A DNA stretch of 64,000 nucleotides, from assembly GCF_042242105.1 (NCBI RefSeq), contig NC_092019.1, positions 15,516,328 through 15,580,327 on the forward strand. Direction: 5' to 3'. Every line of letters starts with the position of its first letter. The stretch's first letter is position 1. Source of the DNA: Pempheris klunzingeri (Eukaryota; Chordata; Actinopteri; Acropomatiformes; Pempheridae). Shown in pieces: positions 55,695-64,000 of the stretch. The notes below the pieces were generated by a model that worked only from the letters and a program-made list of their open reading frames with translations, had not been told where the DNA came from and searched no databases. A program made the position numbers and the translations under genes.

Positions 55695-55765
55695 AGAGGA
55701 GGAAGAGGAGGAGGATGAGGAGGAGGCGGAGGAGGATGATGAGGAGGAGGGAGGGAGGGAGTCAC
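55695..55765. repeat. (GGA)n polypurine tract upstream of gem
   Basis: About 70 bases of almost pure A/G on the plus strand (GAGGAAGAGGAGGAGGATGA, then GGAGGGAGGGAGGGA at 55746-55760), directly upstream of the TATA box. Confidence 0.85.
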
Positions 55766-55799
55766 ACAAGTGGAGCATGACTGTGTACTTGTGTTGTGG

Positions 55800-58700
55800 A
55801 TGTTCACCGTTTTGACACACTCACACAGGGTCATGGGAGGAGCTGCTGCTCGGATTATTGAATTTAAAGGGTATTGAATTGCTATAACAGGGTTTTAACT
55901 AAAACTTATTTTTACAAAAAAATAGGTTTACTGAAAGATAATATTGAAAATTCAGAGACACCAGTTTAAATTCAACTAGATTAACTTAAAGATTGGTGTC
56001 ATGAAGCTATATATTGATGCCCGACAGTTGTCGCTGTGTGAGAACTGTTGGGCATTTACTGACATTCATAAGAGAGATGCAGCCTGGCAGAGGATAGCAG
56101 CTCCTGCAGGAGTAACATCACATAACAACATGTAACATACATGTTAGCTGATGCTAGGCTAGCTAATATTAGTTTGTGTGTATTGCTACTACATCATGTT
56201 TAAAAGCTATTTAAGATAATCGTAAATTAAAAGGCACACAAAAACCACGTCAACGAGCACCCGAGCAACACTTCAACAGCATCAGTGTAGCTGGCGATGG
56301 GTGGCCATTTTGTAGCTTTGTCACTCATGAGAAAGAGAGAGAGAGATGGACATCAGGAGAGGAGGAGGGTCCTTGACATCATGTATTTGCTGTTCTCTGG
56401 ACCAAAAATGCAGCTTTAAGTGCCTTTAAAAACATAACTATTACCTCAACTCAATATTGCTCAGTGTTGCCTGTTCAAATAAACAATATTCTCCAGGCTT
56501 ATGGCCTTTAAAAGAGGTTTGATTCTAACAGCTGAATGCAACATGAGGTTGAAAGTGGGGAATCACTAAACTAGAAGAAACAACAGTTTGAGGTGGATTC
56601 ACCGATAAAGACATTATGTTTATGATAGTTAACGTGATGTCTTTAGTTTTGGTCGAACAAACAAGCAATTTGATGCTTTCACCTCAGATTTAGCCAGTTT
56701 TTCGATATTTTTTGACATTTTAAAAACTACCTGATTAATTGATAAACTATTAAAATAGTTTAATTAACAATAAAAATAGTTTTTCAAGATAAGGGGAACC
56801 TGCTCTCCTTCCTGCTCGAATCTGCACCAAACTGCAGCACAGGCTGAATCAGATTCAGTTTGTATATGAATTATTCAATCATTTATAAATGTTGGCAGAG
56901 TCTTGTGCAGGTGCCGACAAGATCAACTGAACCAAACATCTGCTGCTGCCTGTCCAACGTGACACATGATTAACAGGCATGCTAGATGACGACTCAGGCC
57001 AATAAAGAAAAGCATAAATTATTCCTAAATCTCATTTCCTCCAATTTTGACCTCATACATACAGCTGCACATAAGAAACAGAAAGTTACACTAATTTCAA
57101 CATTCATTTATTTTAATTCACAAAAACTATCCATCACTGTGATTCATAATTTTAAGACTTTTGACCGGCTCGTGCTTTTAAGCAGAAACGTTAAATAAAT
57201 ACAAATGATTCAGAAAGATGCTTCTCTGCTTCCAGGAGCATCTCAAAGACAAAAACACAGACTTGTTCTTGTCTCGTCAGCACTGAAGTGAATGAAGGAG
57301 TGCCTCCAAAGTTAATGATACAAGGTGTGTCTCAGCTGATAACTGAGTTTTATATCAAGGGAATAAACACACACTGGGTATGTTATGTGGCTGATTTATT
57401 AACTATAATTCTGTGACTGAAGACAATGATATCTGGCACGTCTGGCATTTGTTTTACCTTCTGTAGCATCCAAACATTGCTTCCTATCAGGAGCTACTGA
57501 ATAAAAGCTTTAGGAAGAGGCTTAGCATCTGAGACGGAGATCAGCAGCACCAGCATATTGTTATTGCAGTGGAAACCATCAGTTGGTATTTTGTGAATGA
57601 TCCATCTAAAAACAAATGTCCTGCATCACATCAAGTCCTCTCTTGACTCAACTCATAAACATCAGATTTCTATTTGCCAAAGCACTTTGTGTGAGAGAGC
57701 AAGCGACTGAGAGCAGGGAGCGTTATTACAGTGATTGTGGGATTATGCTGCTTTTTCTGCTGTTGTTTTTCAGGACTTCTGCATCGGGCTGTGGACTCAT
57801 CCACGGGACCTGCTGCTGTGTATTACAGCTCTGATCTGATCTGCCTGACAGATGATTGGGCGACATTAAATCCTTGTTAAGTGCTGGAGCAGGACCAGAG
57901 TCTGGAGGAGGGGATGGGCGGAGGGGAGGGTTGAGCTCAGACGGGCTGCAGATTGGCAGGGTCATGGTGAGGGCTGTCGATAGGAGTTTGAAGTGACCTC
58001 TTTCCTTCTATCCTTCTTTCACTAAATATAAAACATGCTTTGTCTCATAGGACCAGTGAGACAGTGAAGACATGGGCAGACAGACCTAGATACAAGGAAA
58101 ACAAATGTTTGCCTCCATAAAGACACACTGTCAAAATTATTTTTCTGAACACTGATAAAACATAATTTTCAAAAAGATTAACATAAAACTGCAACAACTC
58201 TTTGATCTGACGATATCTTGGCTGAGCTGGATCGGATTCAACTATATCTGCTATTTGGTTATGGCGACTTCAAAGCTTGCCTCAGTAGTTTACAACATAA
58301 CAATCAAACCAAATTACTGCCAACTCACAGACTGCTGGGACGGCAGACACACCAGCTCACAAAGCACTGAATAAATCTATACTTATATAATAGACTTCTC
58401 ATAGTCTAAAAAACAAAGACACTGAAGAGAGACCTCGCTACTGTAGTGAGCCAGCAAATCTTTAATATTAGGCCAGGGACGAGAATTTAGTTGATATACG
58501 GTGCTGAAAGTCCAGCTACACAGAATGAAGTCCATCCACTGGCTGAAATGTTATTTAGATGCACTGCAGAGCAAGATGCTTAATTTCGACTGGAGTTTTA
58601 GTTTGAGGGAACGTTGCTGCGAGGTGACAAATGACGATAGATGTTGCTGAGAAGAAGCAGAAGATCCTTGTGATTTGGCCTTGAGGTTTGAGCAGCAGCA

Positions 58701-60600
58701 AGCTCATTTCTTTTACAGATGTAGGCCAAGGAGGTAATTACATAATCAGCACCTCTAGGATCTATATTCAATAGGCAAATGGTAAGGACTACTGTAAAGC
58801 AATGTGAAGGAACTAAAAGCACCATGATGTGAGTCTATCTGTGTCTGCTGGCTGTACACATAATGTTTATTTACTTTATTCAGCATTGTTCTGTAGTTGC
58901 TGCACATTTCAGGCAATAGATTGCACAAATGGTTGACAGACTGGTGATGTTGTGCTGAAAACAGACCAGGCCAGATGTCTTTTTCCCTGTGCAATGATGC
59001 AATTTTCACCAAAACACAAACCAACAACTAGCCTTACACCATCTCATCTGCATTAAAACCTACAGATATTCAGTTTATCATGATGTACAACAGTAAAAGA
59101 CAGCAAATCTGGAAGCATAACGTGTGTGTATAGGTTGTGAGTTAAAGGGAAACAAAATAAGGGGAGAAGAGTCTTCATGGTGTGTGGTCTTTGTTCTCAC
59201 AAGGAGGTGACGCTGTCATGTGCACCTCATTATGTTTCAATCCAATCTGAAATGTCTCTGCTTAAGTTGAAAAACGTATTACTTGATCAGATTCTAAAAT
59301 GACAAGTAGGTAAGAGGCTTTAAAGTAAATTTGGCCAATCTGGCTTTTGTGCCCTCTGGCTCTAAACCTCTAAACAACCTACAATGACAGCACCACAGAC
59401 AAGAAAAAGAACAACAGAGAGTGACACAGAATATCATAAGTAGGTTAATCAATATGACTTTCCAACTCTTCTGAAGGGAGGACGGTCAGGAAACTGAATC
59501 TGAGCTTGTGAGCTGTTTTACTGATAAGGGATGTCGACATGAAAACCAGTGTGCTGTTGTAATAAGAGGCTAGATTAGTCTAGTCTAGTTAGAAACTCAA
59601 GTGTATCTGGTCTGGTGACATCAAGCTTGGAGACTACACCTTGAAGTGCAGAAACAACACGTCTGCTAAAGGCCTGTAAAGTACCAACTGCATCTATTAC
59701 CAGCACTGATGCATCTTAATATCTCTTCTAAAACCACGTGCAGCTTGAACATCAATGCTTCTACGACTGATGATGAATGAAATATGACAACTGTGACCTC
59801 AGTGAGGGTTAATACCAGAGGCTTGGCCATCCAGCCTCTACAGTACACTCAGATCTCCCACAGAGGTCCTGGGATCAGAGAATAAACTTCCATTCTGTGA
59901 TTCAGTCTCGCCATCAAAACAACTCCCCCTCCTGTCAGGGAAAGTCATTCATTCAATCCATACGCCAGGTCTTTGAGCTGTCGGGCTGGAACGTGCGGCT
60001 TAAAAGATGGATTGGCACTGCGGCCAGTGGCGGCTGGTAAGAGCTTTATACAGACAAACAGACAAATTCCACATCATGCACCCAGCAGCACATGGCCACC
60101 TAGACCGCTAGAGAACCGATTTAGATCAATATTCCACTTGAACGAGAGACACGTGCCAAATATCAATACCAAAGTACAGCTACACAAAATGTGATTGCTC
60201 TGTAAAAAAACAAATGTAAGATGCATTGACAACGTCAGGCCAGGGTCTGTAGTAAGTTGCTTGGGTGACAGTTGCTAAGCCACCACTGGTCTCTGTTTGA
60301 GACTTTTAGTTTTAGTGTCCTTGATCGGGATTTCTGGACTTAGAGGTAAATATTCAGTCCATTTTTAGCCATAATAGTGTCACGTTCTACTAGGGTTCCC
60401 ACACACTTTTATTGACAAAATTTCAAAACTTTTCAAGGACCCATGAGGAAATGTCCATGCAGTGTGAGCTGGTGACTCTGAATCATTACTTGCATGCTGG
60501 ACAAATAGGACAGAGCTCTTTAAATTGGACACTGTGTCAAGTTACATGAAAGCTATTGAAAGAAAAATATGAATTTTCCATAAAAATATTAATATACAAT
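55800..60600. other. Intergenic gem-rad54b, left part
   Basis: No established gene. A degenerate AATTGATAAACTATTAAAAT patch at 56730-56770 looks like the repeat family of 42225. A minus-strand frame at 57965-57726 (79 codons, ATG in CACCATGA context) is noted separately. Confidence 0.45.
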
Positions 60601-60639
60601 ATGAGATGCACTAAAATCCAATACAATGCATTTTCTACC

Positions 60640-60890
60640 AGTGCTTGCGTGGGTTTCCTCCAGATACTCCTGCTTCCTCCCACAGTCCAAACACATGCAG
60701 GTTAGGTTAATGGGTGACTCTAAGGCGCCAGTAGGTGTAAGTGTGAGTGTGACTGCTTGTCTGTCTCTATGTGTCGGCCCTGTGATTGACTGGCGACCAC
60801 TGCAGGATGTAACCCCACCTCTCGCCCAGTGACTCCCGCCCCCCCGCACCACTTAAGGACAAAAGCAATATAGACAATGGATGGAATAAA
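60640..60890 (+). repeat. L2-type LINE 3' end (decayed)
   Basis: Contains the widely shared fish text GTGGGTTTCCTCC, CTCCCACAGTCCAAACACAT, GCAGGTTAGGTTAATGGGTG and CTGTGATTGACTGGCGACC, ending AATGGATGG. This is the 3' region I know from L2-like LINEs of fish. Several differences from that remembered consensus suggest an older copy. Confidence 0.65.
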
Positions 60891-61852
60891 TTGCACATTA
60901 GCAATCAAAATAAGTGTGCTACATGAAATCAATTTAGTATAATTCTAATCACAGTATGTCAGTCAGTATGAAGATATTGAATGATTGTTTATGATGATTG
61001 TTTTTGTGTATATCAATCAGTAATTTATTGATGGTCCCTAAGGTTAAGCTCGAGGTTCTGGAGAGCTAGCTGTCCAACTGAGTAAGAAGACATTACATTA
61101 CGTCGATTGTTATCCATTGAGGATTACTCTAACAATTCATTTCATTACATACAACTACATTTCCCAAACTTTTAAGGATTTGACTAATTCTATGACTTAA
61201 CAAGATTTAGAAATTCCCTGACTTATCCAGGATTTCATGACCGTAGGAACCTTGTCTAGCGAGTCTAGTGTCATCCCTGATCATTCAGCTGGTCTTTGGT
61301 CACTTTGGTCAAGGCTGAAATGCCTAGACAACTCCTGGGTGGACTGGCAAATTTGTGCAGACGTTCATAGTCCCAGAGGATGAAACCTATTGACTCTGGT
61401 GATCCCCAAACTCTTAATAGCACCACTAGCAGCAGGTCAAAGTTTTCACTGTCCTGTGAAATATCACATCTACGAGACAGGTTGACATAAAATTTAGTAT
61501 AGACGTTCATGGTGCCCAGTGGATAAATCCAAATGACTTTGGAGCGGTTTACATTAGTGGTTCTTGTGTGATGGATTGGATAGACTCCCATGAAATCTGG
61601 TCCCCCTCAAGAGGAATTGTAATCACTTTGGTTATACCCTCACTTTTCAACCAGCTCCAACTCTTTTATTTGTCCAGTGCTTCAATTTATGACTAAATAC
61701 TTACAAATAACATTCAGATCAGCTTCATCTGTACTTGTGCTGGCTAACAAACGTTGGCATGGTAACGTGATAAAATAAGAGGGTGAACAAAGTAAACGTT
61801 ATACCTGCTAAAAGAATCAGCATGTTATCTTTATTGTGAGCATTGGAGCTGC

Positions 61853-62050
61853 AATGATTAGTCAATTGATTATTTAGTCATTCAACAAAAAATGAATCGC
61901 AACTATTTTGATGAAAAACGAATTATTTAAATTTAAACAAAAATCAGTGGTTGAAGCTTCTAAAACTTGAATATTTTACTGAATGTTTTCTGATAGCAAA
62001 TTGAATACATTTGGGTTTCATATTGTTGGGCAGAGTTTTGTGTGAATCAC
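61853..62050. repeat. Fish ATTAGTCGATTAAT-type repeat
   Basis: Starts GAGCTGCAATGATTAGTCAA, then TTGATTATTTAGTCATTCAA and GAATCGCAACTATTTTGATG. Third copy of the family in this window; end not clear. Confidence 0.55.
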
Positions 62051-62918
62051 AGTTAGTTGCAGCTCATCTCCACAGACTTTGAAATCTGGCATAGGACTGG
62101 CACTAACAGTTTAAACTCACATTGTGGCCACAGAGAAACAACAGATGTCTGCATAATCACCATGCTGTCTCCAACACAACACACACAACTGTCATATGCA
62201 TAAAGGGAAAGCTTAACAGCCCAGAGACCCATTTATTACACAACAAAGTTACTTAACAATCACGCAGGGTGGTGATCATCCAATAAATAATAATTACATT
62301 TTATGCAAAGACGCATTGTACTGGAGCTCAGTCACTCTGACAGACCCTAGCACAAATCATATGTGAATTCAGGGCACACACATACAGAAACACACAGCTA
62401 CATAACTCCCACGCAGCAGCTTTGTGTTGAAGAGCATGAACAGACCAGTGTTATTTCAAAATAACAGAACAGAGCAGATTGCAGTAAGGCCCTCATCACA
62501 TAACCCTGCCAATTCACTAGACACTGGGTGTAAGGTCACTGCAACAGATACATAAAGAGTGACATTATAGCACAAAATGTTGGGCTTAAGACTTGCCTTT
62601 GCTTGCCTTTATTCTTCTGTCAGGCGATTCAGCTCTGGATGGTATAGTCACGGCACAGACAGCCATAAACTAATGGTATATACATTCTCTCCATACCATC
62701 CAGACTCTGTGTCAACTAAACATGTCCCAGAACAGCATAAATCCTCGAATACACACAGCAAATATTACTCTAGATGGACACAGAAGTATGTCTCTTGCAT
62801 GGTCATCTACAGTGTGTGGATGTAAAACATATCTGGCATTCAAACACATGCATCTAAAATGCTTCCCCAAGGAAGAATCCCTCAGTCAATAACAAATGTT
62901 CAACTCCTTAAAAGCATG

Positions 62919-62924
62919 TTTATT
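62919..62924 (-). terminator. Poly(A) signal of rad54b
   Basis: TTTATT on plus (AATAAA on minus), about 235 bases past the rad54b stop. Confidence 0.5.
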
Positions 62925-63159
62925 ACACACATTCCCTTTGAATTTCATTCACTTAGTGAAGTTTTACAGTAAATTTCTTTGAATAAATTCCTTCAAGACA
63001 GGTTGCAGTATCTCACAAACAATGTCGCTTAAAACTGTTGAAAACCGTATTGCTGATTTGGCAGCAATTGCTAAAAGAGTGCTTTAGAGGTCAGAGAGCC
63101 AGAAAACAAAGAAAAGCGTGTGTGTGAATGCAGGTTGTGTGTATCTAAAGTGTGTGTGT

Positions 63160-63819
63160 TTACTGAGCTGTGTGAGAGATGGTGGTCTGAAAGGCGAAGG
63201 TGATGTGGTTTCGTGCGTGATCAAGGTAGATGTCTGAGAAGGTGTGTGTGTCACCAGAGAAATGTCTCCACTGCATCAACTCGGACATGCTGAGATGCTT
63301 CTGCGCCGCCGTCCCGCGGTCACCTTGACGACCGAGCTGGCAGGGCCTATCAGAAACCTGCTCGTCCTCCTCTACAACAGCTGAGAATTTAGAAGAAAAT
63401 TAGTAAATGAGTCCCAATATGGCAATATGACTGGCGTCAGTGAGTTCTGTGCCTACCCTGGACTGAACCGTCCATGCTGCAGCTGCAGTTCAGCAGGTCG
63501 TGCGTTAGAGACGGAGTGTCTGTCAGGCTAAAAAGATCTCGAAGGTCACTGGCTGAGAAACTGGTGTGCTCCGCCCTTTTGGCCAGGTCAACCACCGTCC
63601 CAGAAAGCCCCTGTTTGGACACCTGTCTCTGGAATATACGCTCCTCAATAGTACCTGCGAGGACGTAACACACGCACACAAAGAAAACTCACTGGTCTGG
63701 TCCATTGCATTCTGAATATTTTGGCTCATTGTGTGTGTCTGCATATTCTGACCTGCAGTGAGGAGACGATAAATGTGCACAGTCTTCTTCTGTCCATCTC
63801 TCCATACTCGAGCCATGGC
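63160..63819 (-). CDS. rad54b: RAD54B, C-terminal three exons only
   Basis: RAD54B is a SNF2-family DNA translocase that assists RAD51/DMC1 in homologous recombination. Exons are 63819-63753 (AMARVWRDGQKKTVHIYRLL, helicase motif VI with the Arg finger region), 63654-63457 (GTIEERIFQRQVSKQGLSGT then VVDLAKRAEH...LRDLFSL) and 63380-63160, the last coding exon (PCQLGRQGD...MSELMQWRHFSGDTHTFSD, ending ISHTAQ). All borders are GT-AG and in phase. The match to human RAD54B is clear through VHIYRLLTTGTIEEKIYQRQ and the SMSQLKQWKHFSGDH block, which RAD54L lacks. The rest of the gene lies to the right of the window. Confidence 0.92.
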
Positions 63820-64000
63820 CTAGACACACAAGTGCAGAAGTTGGTGGGGAGAATGACGCTCTTGTGCAGAGCGCCATCTGGTGGATAAGCATTGATATGA
63901 GTGTGATACAGTCTAAGGGTGCCGTCTCAGCTGTGGTTCACTTCATTTGGTCAACACTGAAGGAAAGAAATCCATTTTCATCCATAGATGTTGCCTTTTA

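Overview
The window is nuclear DNA from a ray-finned fish, most likely a percomorph teleost. The evidence is spliced vertebrate genes with short GT-AG introns, CA/TG microsatellites, and dispersed fish repeats (a tRNA-like SINE, L1 and L2 LINE ends, Tc1-like and TTAA-type DNA elements). I rebuilt gene models by finding exons that match remembered vertebrate proteins and checking that splice sites and reading phases agree. No search was run.

Layout, left to right: (1) tex10, minus strand, nine coding exons at 797-4147, running off the left edge; (2) a shared promoter near 4.8-5.15 kb; (3) an unrecognised gene, plus strand, 5397-11979, predicted 397 aa, with one U1-type C2H2 finger; its third long intron holds an L1 inserted into a tRNA-like SINE; (4) an rbm12b-like four-RRM gene, minus strand, 12822-14479, whose last RRM is in a different frame; (5) tmem67 (meckelin), plus strand, 28 coding exons at 17601-25197, predicted 994 codons; (6) pdp1, plus strand, 28445-33930, 525 aa, with a 5' exon near 26.4 kb; (7) cdh17, minus strand, 18 coding exons at 39819-50113, 873 aa; (8) gem, minus strand, four coding exons at 53903-55348, 306 aa, with a TATA box; (9) about 7 kb of repeat-bearing intergenic DNA; (10) the last three coding exons of rad54b, minus strand, 63160-63819, running off the right edge.

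The order rbm12b, tmem67, pdp1, cdh17, gem, rad54b is the one I remember from human 8q22, so this is an old conserved neighbourhood. The genes share no pathway: ribosome assembly, RNA binding, cilium transition zone, mitochondrial pyruvate dehydrogenase control, epithelial adhesion, calcium-channel control and recombination. Human tex10 is on another chromosome (9q31), so its junction here is lineage-specific.

I see no operon-like or defence-like new system. The points most worth checking are: a direct duplication of the distal pdp1 3' UTR into its last intron; an in-frame TGA at the tmem67 exon 8/9 junction; the rbm12b frame change; nested transposons with clear target-site duplications; UG-repeat 3' splice sites; a possible 9-nt tmem67 microexon; and the unnamed zinc-finger gene.
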